A stretch of DNA of 64,000 nucleotides from positions 116,854 to 180,853 of the forward strand of contig NZ_JASITD010000010.1 in assembly GCF_030063445.1 (NCBI RefSeq), read 5' to 3'. This DNA is from Hymenobacter sp. H14-R3. GTDB lineage: Bacteria > Bacteroidota > Bacteroidia > Cytophagales > Hymenobacteraceae. Made by a program: the position numbers and the translations under genes. Under the pieces are notes generated by a model that was not told the DNA's origin, made no database searches, and saw only the letters and a program-made list of their open reading frames with translations. This document shows positions 1-9,220 of this stretch, piece by piece. Numbering within the stretch: the first letter of the stretch is position 1; every line of letters begins with the position of its first letter.

Positions 1-40
1 AGGATAATAGCTTGTCTCTACTGCGTAAGCCAGCCCGCTA

Positions 41-1930
41 CTACCGGTAGCCCGCCGCCTGCAACGCAAACAGCTCGGCGTAGCGCCCGTTCTTGGCCAG
101 CAGCTCCTCGTGCGAGCCGATTTCCTGCACGCGGCCGTCTTCAACGACCAAGATGCGGTCGGCCATGCGCACGGTGCTGAAGCGGTGGCTGATGAGCACG
201 GCGGTTTTGCCCTGGGTCAGCTCTTTGAAGCGTTGGAAGACTTCATACTCGGCGCGGGCGTCGAGGGCGGCGGTGGGCTCGTCGAGGATAAGTAGCTGGG
301 CCTCGCGCATGTAGGCGCGGCCGAGGGCGATTTTTTGCCACTCGCCGCCGCTCAGGTCCACGCCGCCGTTGAAGCGGCGGCCAATCATCTGGTCGTAGCC
401 CAGGGGCAGCTTGGCGATGACCGAGTCGGCGAGGCTTTGATGGGCGGCCTGCTCGATGCGGGGCTGGTTGGTGCGCTCCTCGATGCGGCCCACGGCCAGG
501 TTTTGGCCGGCGGGTAGCTGGAAGCGCACGAAATCCTGGAAGATGACGCCGATTTCCTGGCGCAGCTCGGCGGGGTCGTACTCACGCAGGTCGTGGCCGT
601 CGAGTAGGATGCGGCCCTCGCTGGGGTCGTAGAGGCGGGATAATAGCTTGACCAGCGTGGTTTTACCCGCGCCGTTTTCGCCCACTAGGGCCAGCTTTTC
701 GCCGGCGTGCAGCTCGAAGCTGAGGTGGCGCAGGGCCCATTTTTCGGCGTTCTTGTATTTAAAGCCCACATCCTCAAACGTGAAGCCCTGCCGGATGGGC
801 CGCGGGAACGGCCGCACCGCCTGGCCCAGCTTAGGCCGCACAATGCGCGGCTCAATCATAAAGAAATCGAAGAAATCCTGCAAGTAGAGCGCCCCGTCGG
901 CCACCTGGCTGAAGCGGCTCAAAATACCTTCGAGCAGGCCCCGCAGCCGGGCAAACGAACCCGCCAGAAACGTAAGCTGCCCGATGGAAATGGCCCCGCC
1001 CACGGCCTGCTTAATGATGTATAAATAAGCCCCGTAGTAGCCGGCCGCCCCCACGGCCGCAAACACGGTGCCCCAGCTGGCGCGGCGCAGCGCCAGCGTC
1101 TTGTTCTGGTAGTAAAACTGGTCGGACAGCGTGGAGAAGCGCGCAATCAGGAAATCGGATAACCCAAAGATTTTCACCTCTTTAGCCGTTTCGTCGCTGG
1201 CGCCGGTTTGGCGCAGGTAGTCGAGTTCGCGGCGCTCGGGCGTCCAGGAGTGGGAGAGGGAGTAGCTGCGCTCGTTGAAGTGGCTTTCGCCGAGGAAGGC
1301 GGGCACCACGGCCAGCAGCAGCAGGCCCAGCAGCCAAGGCTGGAAGGCCACCAGGCCGGCGGCCAGCAGCACCAGCGTCACGGCGTCCTGGCCCTGGGCC
1401 AGTACCTGGCTCATGAGCACTGAGCGCGAGAGCGTCTGGCGGCGGGCGCGCTCCAGCTTATCGTAAAAATTGCTGTCTTCAAACTGGTCGAGGTCGAGCT
1501 CGGCGGCGTGGCGCATGAGGCGCACCGAGCTGGCATTGGCGAAGAGGTCGCCGAGCAGCGAGTCGAGAAGGGCCACGCCCCGGCCCAGCGCATCGGCCAG
1601 TAGCACGAGACCAAACTCCAGGGCCACGAGGCTGAAAACCGGCGTGAGCACCCGGCTGGCCGGCGGCAGCTTGGTGAGCTGCACAATGTCATCAATGATG
1701 AGCCGGCCCACGTAGAGCATGGCCAGCGGCAGGGCGGCCCGCAGCAGACGCAGCGCAATGTTGCCGAGCGTGAGCGCCGGTGAGGTGCGCCAGATGAGCC
1801 GCAGAAAAGCCGGCAGGTGGCGCAGGGCCGACACCCGTTCGCGCACGCTCACGGCGGGCTTCTCGGGGCCGCGCCCGCCGCTGGGGTTCTTTGCAGAAAT
1901 ACGTTGAAATAAATTAGATAAGAAACTCAT
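41..1930 (-). CDS. ABC transporter, fused permease and ATPase
   Basis: A 629-residue half-transporter of the MsbA/multidrug exporter type, acting in the inner membrane. The N-terminal part carries hydrophobic segments, with the first clear ones around residues 50-90. The C-terminal nucleotide-binding domain has Walker A GENGAGKTT, signature LSGGEWQK, Walker B LLILDEPTAALD and the switch histidine in ISHRFSTV. The frame stays open to 2089, but the upstream part is proline-rich and not domain-like, so I chose the ATG at 1930 (MSFLSNLFQ). It is a single gene divergent from the secreted-protein pair to its right. The substrate cannot be read from sequence. A second, less similar exporter of this type lies at 51330-53177. 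Confidence 0.9.
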   Translation of the reverse strand: MSFLSNLFQRISAKNPSGGRGPEKPAVSVRERVSALRHLPAFLRLIWRTSPALTLGNIALRLLRAALPLAMLYVGRLIIDDIVQLTKLPPASRVLTPVFSLVALEFGLVLLADALGRGVALLDSLLGDLFANASSVRLMRHAAELDLDQFEDSNFYDKLERARRQTLSRSVLMSQVLAQGQDAVTLVLLAAGLVAFQPWLLGLLLLAVVPAFLGESHFNERSYSLSHSWTPERRELDYLRQTGASDETAKEVKIFGLSDFLIARFSTLSDQFYYQNKTLALRRASWGTVFAAVGAAGYYGAYLYIIKQAVGGAISIGQLTFLAGSFARLRGLLEGILSRFSQVADGALYLQDFFDFFMIEPRIVRPKLGQAVRPFPRPIRQGFTFEDVGFKYKNAEKWALRHLSFELHAGEKLALVGENGAGKTTLVKLLSRLYDPSEGRILLDGHDLREYDPAELRQEIGVIFQDFVRFQLPAGQNLAVGRIEERTNQPRIEQAAHQSLADSVIAKLPLGYDQMIGRRFNGGVDLSGGEWQKIALGRAYMREAQLLILDEPTAALDARAEYEVFQRFKELTQGKTAVLISHRFSTVRMADRILVVEDGRVQEIGSHEELLAKNGRYAELFALQAAGYR

Positions 1931-2142
1931 AGACCCGCCATACGGCATATTTGGGGCCGGGGTGGGGGAGGGGTCATTTTGGCAGGGGCGCGCCGGCCGC
2001 AGCCCGTCGAACGGAGCTGCCCGAAACGGCTCGTTGCCCTGAAATTCTCGTTGGCCGGCCCATAACCCTGCGGCACAAGCGCCGTTCAACCGGCCGTAGG
2101 TGCGCTTGCCACTTCGTAACCCGTTGCTTTTCTGTATTTTAT

Positions 2143-2724
2143 ATGAAGGATTACTGCGTTGCCTTTGCTACTGCCACGCTTGGGCTACTCGGCCACGCGG
2201 CCACCGCCCAAACCCCAATGGACGATTGCGCAAAGCTGAAGCTCGATAATGACCGGCTCCGGTTTGAGAATACCAACCTGCGGCAGGGCGTTATGGTGCG
2301 CAGCCTGACCACGGCCGCGCCGCAAGCGATAAGCCAGCCGGGCGATGAACTGGCAGCAATGCAGCACCAAACGGCGCACAAAGTAGACTTTGACCTCATC
2401 AAGTGCCAGGGCGATACCAAGGCGCAAACCGTAACCATCACGCTGGTTCTGACTAATGCGGTAGCCAGCCAGGCCGTGCAGTTCGTGCGGGTAACCGCCA
2501 TTGATGAGAAAGGGGAGACGTACAAAACGCTTAATATCCACGTTGGCGCGCAGGGTCAGCAGCGCACGCTAGCCACGGGGGTGCCCGTGAAGGCCACTTT
2601 TATTATCCCCCAGGTACTGCCTTTTAATCAGGTACTTAGAATTATTTCGTGCCCCATTCAGGCGGCCGGCAGCTACCCGGCTACGAATATCGAGTTCAGG
2701 GACGTGGCCATTACCTGGCAGTAA
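2143..2724 (+). CDS. secreted protein of unknown function, first of a tandem pair
   Basis: A 193-residue exported protein. The ATG at 2143 starts a clear signal peptide ending in AATAQ. The mature protein opens with a short heptad-like stretch (CAKLKLDNDRLRFENTNL) that could form a coiled coil. A beta-rich part with a KVDFDLIKCQGD motif follows. It is paralogous along its whole length to the next gene, including the terminal region (EFRDVAITWQ against EFRNVPISWK). The open frame runs upstream to 1951, but the signal peptide fixes the start. I do not recognise a characterised family. Its role is unknown, probably periplasmic or outer-membrane associated. Confidence 0.75.
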   Translation: MKDYCVAFATATLGLLGHAATAQTPMDDCAKLKLDNDRLRFENTNLRQGVMVRSLTTAAPQAISQPGDELAAMQHQTAHKVDFDLIKCQGDTKAQTVTITLVLTNAVASQAVQFVRVTAIDEKGETYKTLNIHVGAQGQQRTLATGVPVKATFIIPQVLPFNQVLRIISCPIQAAGSYPATNIEFRDVAITWQ

Positions 2725-2833
2725 GTTGAGGACTGCTTCGAAAATGCCCTTTGCGCGTGTCACCTGGTAACCCCTGCTAGAAAGGGCCGTTTAATGGGTG
2801 CTATACCCTTTTTTCTAGCTCCTTAACCTTTGT

Positions 2834-3436
2834 ATGAAGTATTTCTGCCCTGTTTTCGCCACTGGTATGCTTTTGCTCCTCGGCCAGTCGGCCACCGCCC
2901 AAACGGCGATGGATGAGTGCGAGAAGCTGAAAATTGACAACGCCAAGCTCAAGTTTGAGAATGCTAATCTGAAGAAGGGCATTATAGCCCGTAGCCCGAC
3001 CACTGCCCCGGTGCAGGTTACGGGTGGGCAAATGGGCGGCGCTACCCCATCGGGCACCACGCAGGGCACGCAGCATCAAACGGTGCAAAAAGTTGATTTT
3101 GCCCTCGTCAAATGTCTAGGTAATGCGAAGGGCCAAACGGCCATTATAACCTTTTTATTGACAAACACCGCCGCCAATCGTGATGTGCAATTCATGCAGT
3201 TTAAAGTAGTAGATGAGAATGGCGATGAATACCAAACTGACGACATTTTAGTTGGCTCAGGCAAGCGCAGAGGCAGCCTGGCCACTGGTATACCAGTAAA
3301 AACAATCGCTACGGTCTCTAAAATACTGCCATCTGTTAAGCAGTTTAAACTGGTGTCATTTGAGATTTATCAGGAGGGTAGCGTTGGTAGAACGGATGTT
3401 GTTGAATTCCGCAACGTGCCCATCTCCTGGAAATAG
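2834..3436 (+). CDS. secreted protein of unknown function, second of a tandem pair
   Basis: A 200-residue exported protein and tandem paralogue of the preceding gene. It has signal peptide MKYFCPVFATGMLLLLG... ending SATAQ, a short charged heptad region (ECEKLKIDNAKLKFEN), a Thr/Gly-rich linker, and a beta-rich domain with KVDFALVKCLGNAKGQT. The pair shares gene order, signal peptide type and both end motifs, which points to local duplication. Base composition is slightly more AT-rich than its neighbours in the second half. Function is unknown. The 110-base gap to its paralogue holds no obvious terminator, so the two could be co-transcribed. Confidence 0.75.
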   Translation: MKYFCPVFATGMLLLLGQSATAQTAMDECEKLKIDNAKLKFENANLKKGIIARSPTTAPVQVTGGQMGGATPSGTTQGTQHQTVQKVDFALVKCLGNAKGQTAIITFLLTNTAANRDVQFMQFKVVDENGDEYQTDDILVGSGKRRGSLATGIPVKTIATVSKILPSVKQFKLVSFEIYQEGSVGRTDVVEFRNVPISWK

Positions 3437-3469
3437 CCGTTGCTCATGCCATTCGTAGCGCCCGGGCCC

Positions 3470-3477
3470 GACCTTTG
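3470..3477 (+). promoter_or_regulatory. probable -7 promoter box of the MFS gene
   Basis: GACCTTTG matches the Bacteroidetes sigma-A -7 consensus TAnnTTTG at all but the first base. The same variant stands just before 55893 and, on the minus strand, just before the helicase start at 60460. No clear -33 TTTG was found at the usual spacing. Confidence 0.4.
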
Positions 3478-3485
3478 CGCTACTT

Positions 3486-4721
3486 ATGCTTGGTTCGTAT
3501 TCGCGGGGCTTCTGGCTGATGTGCCTGTCGTCGTTTCTGTTCTTCCTGTCTTTCAATCTGTTGCTGCCCGAGTTGCCGCAGCACCTCACCGACCTGGGCG
3601 GGGGCGAGTACAAGGGCTTCATCATTGCGCTGTTTACGCTCACGGCGGCCATTTCGCGGCCGTTTTCGGGTAAGTTGTCCGACACGGTGGGGCGCATTCC
3701 GGTGATGATATTCGGGTCGCTGGTGTGCTTTGTGTGCGGGTTTTTCTATCCGCTAGCGCTCACGGTGAGCGGGTTTTTGCTGCTGCGGCTGCTGCATGGT
3801 TTCAGTACGGGTTTTAAGCCCACGGCTACCGCCGCCTACGTGGCCGACATTGTGCCCACCCACAAGCGCGGCGAGGCCATGGGCCTGCTCGGCGTAACGG
3901 GTAGCCTGGGCATGGCCGCCGGCCCGGCGCTGGGCTCGTGGGTGGCCGAGACGTTCTCCCTGAACACCATGTTTTACCTGTCGAGCGCGGCGGCGCTGCT
4001 CTCGGTGCTGGTGCAGGGCACGCTCACCGAAACCCTGCCCCAGGTGCAGCGGCATAGGTTTAGCTTCTCGCTGCTAAAGATTAAGCTGGATGAGATACTG
4101 GAGCCGCGGGTGCTGAGCCCGGCCCTGGTAACGCTGCTGTGCCTGTTTCCCTTCGGCGCGGTGCTCACCGTGATACCCGACCAGAGCCGGCTGCTGGGGC
4201 TGGCCGGGCCCACCAAAGGGCTGTTTTACATCTGCTACACGCTGGCCTCGCTGGCGGTGCGGCTGGCGGCGGGCAAGGCCAGTGACACCTACGGGCGGGT
4301 GCTGGTGCTGCGCTGGTCGGCGGGCTTGCTGGCGCTGGGGCTGGCGGTGCTGGTGTGGTCGCCGTCGGTGCCCGTATTCCTGGTAGCGGCCGTGATATTC
4401 GGCCTCGGCACGGGGCTGAACTCGCCCACGCTTTATGCCTGGACGATTGACCTGAGCCACCCCGAGCGCCGGGGCCGGGGCGTGGCCACCATGTACATTG
4501 CCCTGGAGGTGGGCATCGGCATTGGGGCGCTGCTGGCGGGCTGGGTTTTTGACAACCAGCCCGGCCGCCTGCCCTGGGTGCACGCCCTGAGCCTGGCCTG
4601 CGTGCTGGCGGCCCTGGGCTACCTGCTGCTGGGCGTGAAGGCCACGCCCCCCGGCCCCGCCGCCCACGACGACCTGGCCGCCCAGGCAATGGCCGTGGCC
4701 GGGCCCGAAGAAGTTGTGTAG
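3486..4721 (+). CDS. MFS transporter
   Basis: A 411-residue major facilitator superfamily permease with about 12 hydrophobic segments. The loop between segments 2 and 3 carries the family signature, seen as GKLSDTVGRIP around residue 60. The related C-half loop is GKASDTYGRV. The protein begins directly in the first membrane segment (MLGSYSRGFWLMCLSS). A GACCTTTG box at 3470-3477, one base off the Bacteroidetes -7 consensus, lies only 8 bases before the ATG, so the transcript may have almost no leader. The substrate is not predictable. A drug or sugar exporter is the usual annotation. Confidence 0.88.
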   Translation: MLGSYSRGFWLMCLSSFLFFLSFNLLLPELPQHLTDLGGGEYKGFIIALFTLTAAISRPFSGKLSDTVGRIPVMIFGSLVCFVCGFFYPLALTVSGFLLLRLLHGFSTGFKPTATAAYVADIVPTHKRGEAMGLLGVTGSLGMAAGPALGSWVAETFSLNTMFYLSSAAALLSVLVQGTLTETLPQVQRHRFSFSLLKIKLDEILEPRVLSPALVTLLCLFPFGAVLTVIPDQSRLLGLAGPTKGLFYICYTLASLAVRLAAGKASDTYGRVLVLRWSAGLLALGLAVLVWSPSVPVFLVAAVIFGLGTGLNSPTLYAWTIDLSHPERRGRGVATMYIALEVGIGIGALLAGWVFDNQPGRLPWVHALSLACVLAALGYLLLGVKATPPGPAAHDDLAAQAMAVAGPEEVV

Positions 4722-4750
4722 ATAACGGGAAGAAGATGTTGGTAATCAAG

Positions 4751-4786
4751 TAGCCGCCCCCTACTTTTACCAGGTAAGGGCGGCTA
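4751..4786. terminator. hairpin after the MFS gene
   Basis: TAGCCGCCC pairs with GGGCGGCTA across an 18-base loop. It lies 30 bases after the MFS stop and 39 bases before the next start. There is no good T-run, so it could end transcription weakly or sit in the leader of the next gene. Confidence 0.4.
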
Positions 4787-4824
4787 TATGATTTTATACC
4801 CGCAGCCTCCAATAACATCTTTCT

Positions 4825-6906
4825 ATGATTCAAAAACTACGTACTTGGAGTTCTGCGGTGGTAGGAGTGCTGGGGCTGTTGGGCCCGGTAGCCAGCCAGG
4901 CGCAGCAGGCCGGCGCGCAGCCGGTGGTTATCAAATTTGGCAAGCCCGAGCTGGCCGATTTTGCCGCCAAAAACTTTGTGGGCGACAGCGCCGCCGCGGC
5001 CGTGGTGCTCTACGACTTTGGCACGGCGCGCTTCACGCTCAACGGCCTCAGCTTTCAGATGGAAACGGAGCGCACCACGCGCATTAAGATTCTCAAAAAA
5101 GCGGGCTACGAATACGCCACCGTGGAGATTCCGCTGTACCACCGCAATGGGAGCGAGGAGAAGGTAACGAACCTTAAGGGCTTCACCTACAACGTGGTAG
5201 ATGGTAAGGTGGAGAAGGTGAAGCTGGAGAGCGCCAACATGTTTACCGAGGAGCGCAACCAGAACAACCGGGTGCGCAAGTTTACGCTGCCTGGCGTGCG
5301 CGAAGGGGCCATTATCGAGTATTCGTACTCCGTAACGTCGGACTTCCTCTTCAACTTCCAGCCCTGGACGTTTCAGCGCGACATCCCCACGCGCTGGAGC
5401 GAGTTTCGGGCCACCATTCCCGAGTACTTCACCTACAAGATGCTGATGCAGGGCTACGAGCCCCTGGCCCTGCAAACCCAGGAAGAAGTAAGCACGCAGT
5501 TTACGGCCACCGAGCGCGTGCAGCGCGCCGATGGCGTAACAATAGGCGGGGGCGTAACGAGCCACTCGGCCAGTTCTACGGAAACCATTCAGGCGCGGGC
5601 CACCAACTACCACTGGGCCATGCAAAACGTGCCCGCCCTGCGCGAAGAGCCCTTTATGACCACCCCACGCGACTACGTGGCGCGCCTCGATTTTGAGCTG
5701 GCCGGCGAGCGCATGCCGGGCGGCGCGTACCAAAACCGCTCGGGCGGCTGGCAAAAAATCAACTCCGAGCTGATGGCCCACGAGGAGTTTGGCCTGCTGC
5801 TCGAACGGGCCGGGTTTCTGAAAGAAGCCCTGCACGTGCTGGCCATTCAGCACCCCGACCCGGCCGCCCGCGCCGCCGCCGTGCGCACCCTGGTGCAGCA
5901 AACTGTGAAGTACGACGGCACCAACCGCCTGCTGGCCAGCGGCTCGCTCAAGCACACCTGGGAGCAGCACCGCGGCAACTCGGCCGATGTGAACCTGCTG
6001 CTCATTGCGGCCCTGCGCCAGGCCGGGCTGCCCGCCCAGCCGGTGGTGCTGAGCACCCGCACCCACGGCCGCATCAACGAGAGCTTCCCGCTGCTAGAGC
6101 AGTATAACTACGTGGTGGGCCTGCTGCCGCTGGCTGACAGCACTGAGCTGCTGCTCGATGCCACCGAGCCGCTGCTGCCCTGCGGCATGCTGCCCGCGCG
6201 CTGCCTCAGCCAGCTGGGCCGCCTGGTGGCCGCCAGGGAGCAGCCCGGCCGCTGGGTAACGCTGGCCCCCAAGCAGCACCACAATCACTTTCAGAACATT
6301 AAAATGGCGGTGGACGACCAGGGCAACCTCACGGGCGAGGTGCACGAGGAGCACGGCGGCTACGCGGGGGCCTTGGCCCGCGAGGAATTGCAGGCGCTGG
6401 GTGAGAAAAAATACGTGAGCCAGCTCACCACCCGGCACCCCAGCTGGGAAGTGCCCAGCTACAAGTTTGCGGCCGTGGGCGAAGTGGCTCAGCCGCTGGC
6501 CCTCACCTATGCGCTGCGCCAGCCGGCCAGCACGCCCGGCACGGCCCAGGAGATTTACGTGAGCCCATTGGCCTCGTTTGGCGAAGGGCGCAACCCGTTT
6601 CACCACGCCGTGCGCACGTACCCCGTCGATTTTGGCGCACCCACCCAGGACGTTATTATGCTGACGCTGACCCTGCCGGCCGGCTACACCGCCGAGCTGC
6701 CCAAGCCCGCCGTGGTAGACCTGCCCGACCACGGCGGGCGCTACATGTATTCGGCCAGCAGCACCACGCCCGGCACGGTGCAGCTCATGAGCCGCCTCGT
6801 GCTCAACAAGGCCGTGTACGGCGCTGAGGAATACGCCAACCTGCGCGAATTCTACCGCCTGGCCCTGGCCAAGCAGTCGGAGGCACTGGTTCTGAAAAAA
6901 ATCTAA
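4825..6906 (+). CDS. DUF3857/transglutaminase-like exported protein, catalytic residues replaced
   Basis: A 693-residue protein with a signal peptide (cleavage near VASQAQ). A DUF3857 domain spans roughly residues 60-290, followed by a transglutaminase-like fold at about 340-470 and a beta-rich C-terminal part. The fold is recognisable from RGNSADVNLLLIAALRQAGL-type sequence. Where the third paralogue (9221) has Cys in GDCKA and His in FNHAI, this one has Ser386 in GNSAD and Tyr429 in YNYVV. The acidic site is kept in LLLDATEP. It is therefore unlikely to be a thiol protease or transglutaminase. It is followed at 53 bases by a close paralogue, and the three genes 4825-11158 form one same-strand cluster. 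Confidence 0.85.
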   Translation: MIQKLRTWSSAVVGVLGLLGPVASQAQQAGAQPVVIKFGKPELADFAAKNFVGDSAAAAVVLYDFGTARFTLNGLSFQMETERTTRIKILKKAGYEYATVEIPLYHRNGSEEKVTNLKGFTYNVVDGKVEKVKLESANMFTEERNQNNRVRKFTLPGVREGAIIEYSYSVTSDFLFNFQPWTFQRDIPTRWSEFRATIPEYFTYKMLMQGYEPLALQTQEEVSTQFTATERVQRADGVTIGGGVTSHSASSTETIQARATNYHWAMQNVPALREEPFMTTPRDYVARLDFELAGERMPGGAYQNRSGGWQKINSELMAHEEFGLLLERAGFLKEALHVLAIQHPDPAARAAAVRTLVQQTVKYDGTNRLLASGSLKHTWEQHRGNSADVNLLLIAALRQAGLPAQPVVLSTRTHGRINESFPLLEQYNYVVGLLPLADSTELLLDATEPLLPCGMLPARCLSQLGRLVAAREQPGRWVTLAPKQHHNHFQNIKMAVDDQGNLTGEVHEEHGGYAGALAREELQALGEKKYVSQLTTRHPSWEVPSYKFAAVGEVAQPLALTYALRQPASTPGTAQEIYVSPLASFGEGRNPFHHAVRTYPVDFGAPTQDVIMLTLTLPAGYTAELPKPAVVDLPDHGGRYMYSASSTTPGTVQLMSRLVLNKAVYGAEEYANLREFYRLALAKQSEALVLKKI

Positions 6907-6959
6907 TTACGGCCCGCCGCGCCCCGGCCGGGGTGGGCGGGTATTTCTGCTGAGTATGT

Positions 6960-9050
6960 ATGATGGGAGTAGTGCGTTGGCCGGGGCAAGCCCTGGCGGG
7001 GTTGGGTATGATACTGTTAATGAATGGGTTGCCTGCTAGTTGCTGGGCGCAGACCCACGTGCCGCCCGCGGCGTTTAAGGGCCCGCCCCCGGTGCGCTTC
7101 GGCCAGCCCGAGGCAGCCGATTTCGAGGCCAAAAACTTCGTGGCCGACAGCGGCGCGGCGGCCGTGGTGCTCTGCGACTACGGCACCTCGCGCTTTGCCA
7201 GCCCGGGCGGCGAAATGTGCGTGATTCACGAGCGCGTGGTGCGCCTCAAGATTCTTAAAAAAGCCGGCTACGACTACGCCACCGTAGAAGTGCCGCTTTA
7301 CCACCGCGACGAGAACAAGGAGAAGCTGAGCAACCTGCGCGGCTTCACCTACGTGCGCGGGGCCGATGGCAAAATCTTGAGAACCAAGCTCGACGACGCC
7401 GGCGTGTTTGTGGAGAAGCGCACCGACCGGGTGAATGTGCAAAAGTTTACGCTGCCCGCCGTGCAGGAAGGCGCCGTGGTGGAGTACGCCTACACCATCA
7501 CCTCGTCGATGCTGAGCGACTACCCCGGCTGGACGTTTCAGCGCGACATTCCCACGCGCTGGAGCGAGTACCGCTTCAGCTACCCCATGCCCTACCGCTA
7601 CAAGATGCTGTACCACGGCTACGTGCCGCTGGCTACCAGCGAGGAGAGCACTGGCTCGGTGGCGCTGATACTCACGCGCCGGGCCGAATTTGGGGCGGGC
7701 GCGGGCATCGACGTGGGCAGCACCGGTGTGAGCATGACTACCGAGCAGCACCGCCTGATAGTGCGCAACGCGCCCGCCGTGCGCGCCGAGCCCTACATCA
7801 CGACCCCCGACGACTACCTGACGCGCATCACCTGCGAGCTGGCCGGCATTCAGTGGCCCGAGGAGCAATACCGCGACCTGGCCGATAGCTGGCCCAAAAA
7901 GAACGGCCTGCTGCTCAAGCACGAGGAATTTGGGCTGGTGCTGAACCACGCCGGCTTTTTGGCCGATGTGGTGCGCCCCGCCGTGCAGGCCAACCCCGAC
8001 CCGGCCGCCCGCGCCGCCGCCGTGCGCGCCCTGGTGCTGCAAGCCGTGAAGTACGACGGCAGCCCGCGCCTGCTCACCAGTGGCTCGCTCAAGCACACCT
8101 GGGAGCAGCGCCGCGGCAACTCGGCCGATGTGAACCTGCTGCTGGTGGCCGCCCTGCGCCAGGCCGGCCTGGTGGCCCAGCCTCTGCTGCTAAGCACCCG
8201 CGCCCACGGCTACGTGAGCCAGGAATACCCGCTGCTCGACCAGTTCAACTACGTGCTGGCCGCCGTGGAGCTGCCCGGCGGCCACGACCTGCTGCTCGAC
8301 GCCACCGAGCCACTGCTCACCGCCGACGCCCTGCCGCTGCGCTGCCTCAACAAAATCGGCCACACGGTGCCCGCCGAGGGCGAGGGCCGCTGGGTGAGCC
8401 TTGCGCCCAGCCTGCGCTACACGCATTACCAGGAAGTGAAAATGACCCTCGACGCCCAGGGTGGCCTAACCAGCCAGGCGCGCGAAGACTTTGGCGGCTA
8501 CGCCGGCCTGGCCGCCCGCGAAAAGCTGGCCCAGTTGGGCGAGAAAAAATTTGCCGCCGAGCTGGCCAGCGAGCACCCCAGCTGGGAAATGCCCAGCTAC
8601 CAGCTGAGCGGCACCACCAACCTGGGCCAGCCCCTGAGCATCAGCTACACCCTGCGCCAGCCGGCCGAAACGGCCACTACGGCCGAGGAGCTGTACGTCA
8701 AGCCGTTGGCCACGTTTAGCGAGGATAGCAACCCGTTTCAGCTGGCCGAGCGCAGCTTCCCAGTCGATTTTGGGATGTTGCGCCAGGAGGTTATCAGCCT
8801 CACCCTGACCCTGCCGGCCGGCTACACTGCCGAGCTGCCCAAGCCCACCACGCTGGCCCTGCCCGACCAGGGCGGCCGCTACGTGTACGCGGCCAGCAGC
8901 CCCGCGCCCGGCACGGTGCAGCTCCTCAGCCGCCTCACCCTCGACAAGCCCGTGTACAGCGCCCAGGAATACCACGCCCTGCGCGAGCTCTACCGCCAGA
9001 TGCTGGCCAAGCAGGCCGAGGCCCTGGTTATAAAAAAGGCCGGTAGTTGA
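6960..9050 (+). CDS. DUF3857/transglutaminase-like exported protein, second copy
   Basis: A 696-residue close paralogue of the preceding gene, with the same domain order: signal peptide ending near SCWAQ, DUF3857, transglutaminase-like core and beta-rich tail. The nominal catalytic positions are again Ser388 (GNSADVN) and Tyr431 (FNYVL), with Asp kept in LLLDATEP. Long blocks are nearly identical between the copies, for example SGSLKHTWEQ and TLTLPAGYTAELPKP, so the duplication is fairly recent or under conversion. The start is the first of two adjacent ATG codons at 6960 and 6963. A family A palindrome follows the stop. It is probably periplasmic. Its role is unknown. Confidence 0.85.
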   Translation: MMGVVRWPGQALAGLGMILLMNGLPASCWAQTHVPPAAFKGPPPVRFGQPEAADFEAKNFVADSGAAAVVLCDYGTSRFASPGGEMCVIHERVVRLKILKKAGYDYATVEVPLYHRDENKEKLSNLRGFTYVRGADGKILRTKLDDAGVFVEKRTDRVNVQKFTLPAVQEGAVVEYAYTITSSMLSDYPGWTFQRDIPTRWSEYRFSYPMPYRYKMLYHGYVPLATSEESTGSVALILTRRAEFGAGAGIDVGSTGVSMTTEQHRLIVRNAPAVRAEPYITTPDDYLTRITCELAGIQWPEEQYRDLADSWPKKNGLLLKHEEFGLVLNHAGFLADVVRPAVQANPDPAARAAAVRALVLQAVKYDGSPRLLTSGSLKHTWEQRRGNSADVNLLLVAALRQAGLVAQPLLLSTRAHGYVSQEYPLLDQFNYVLAAVELPGGHDLLLDATEPLLTADALPLRCLNKIGHTVPAEGEGRWVSLAPSLRYTHYQEVKMTLDAQGGLTSQAREDFGGYAGLAAREKLAQLGEKKFAAELASEHPSWEMPSYQLSGTTNLGQPLSISYTLRQPAETATTAEELYVKPLATFSEDSNPFQLAERSFPVDFGMLRQEVISLTLTLPAGYTAELPKPTTLALPDQGGRYVYAASSPAPGTVQLLSRLTLDKPVYSAQEYHALRELYRQMLAKQAEALVIKKAGS

Positions 9051-9083
9051 GAGGTTCGAGAAAAGGTGCTCAAGAGCCAAAAG

Positions 9084-9180
9084 GAACGTCATGCAGACCG
9101 CAGGGAAGTATCTCACTCGCACCGTTAAACGGTTCGGGAGAAGCGAGCAAGATGTTTCCCAGCGGTCTGCATGACGCTCC
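9084..9180. repeat. family A palindrome, copy 1
   Basis: Imperfect inverted repeat of 97 bases. The ends are GAACGTCATGCAGACCGC and GCGGTCTGCATGACGCTC, with partly paired inner segments. It shares the terminal GAACGTCATGC with copies at 47293, 50133 and 61816. It fills most of the gap between the second and third DUF3857 genes. Confidence 0.85.
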
Positions 9181-9220
9181 TCCAAAGTATTTCACATAAA
9201 ATATTGACTAGCAAATACTT

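Noticed and set aside
1931..2089. N-terminal extension of the first ABC transporter
   Set aside because: Proline- and arginine-rich, not like any transporter start. The ATG at 1930 begins a normal N-terminus.
4837..6066. Long minus-strand open frame of about 409 codons
   Set aside because: It mirrors the DUF3857 gene, is His/Gly/Val-rich with no domain logic, and is the usual shadow in GC-rich DNA. The same applies to those at 9958-11085 and 42240-43583.
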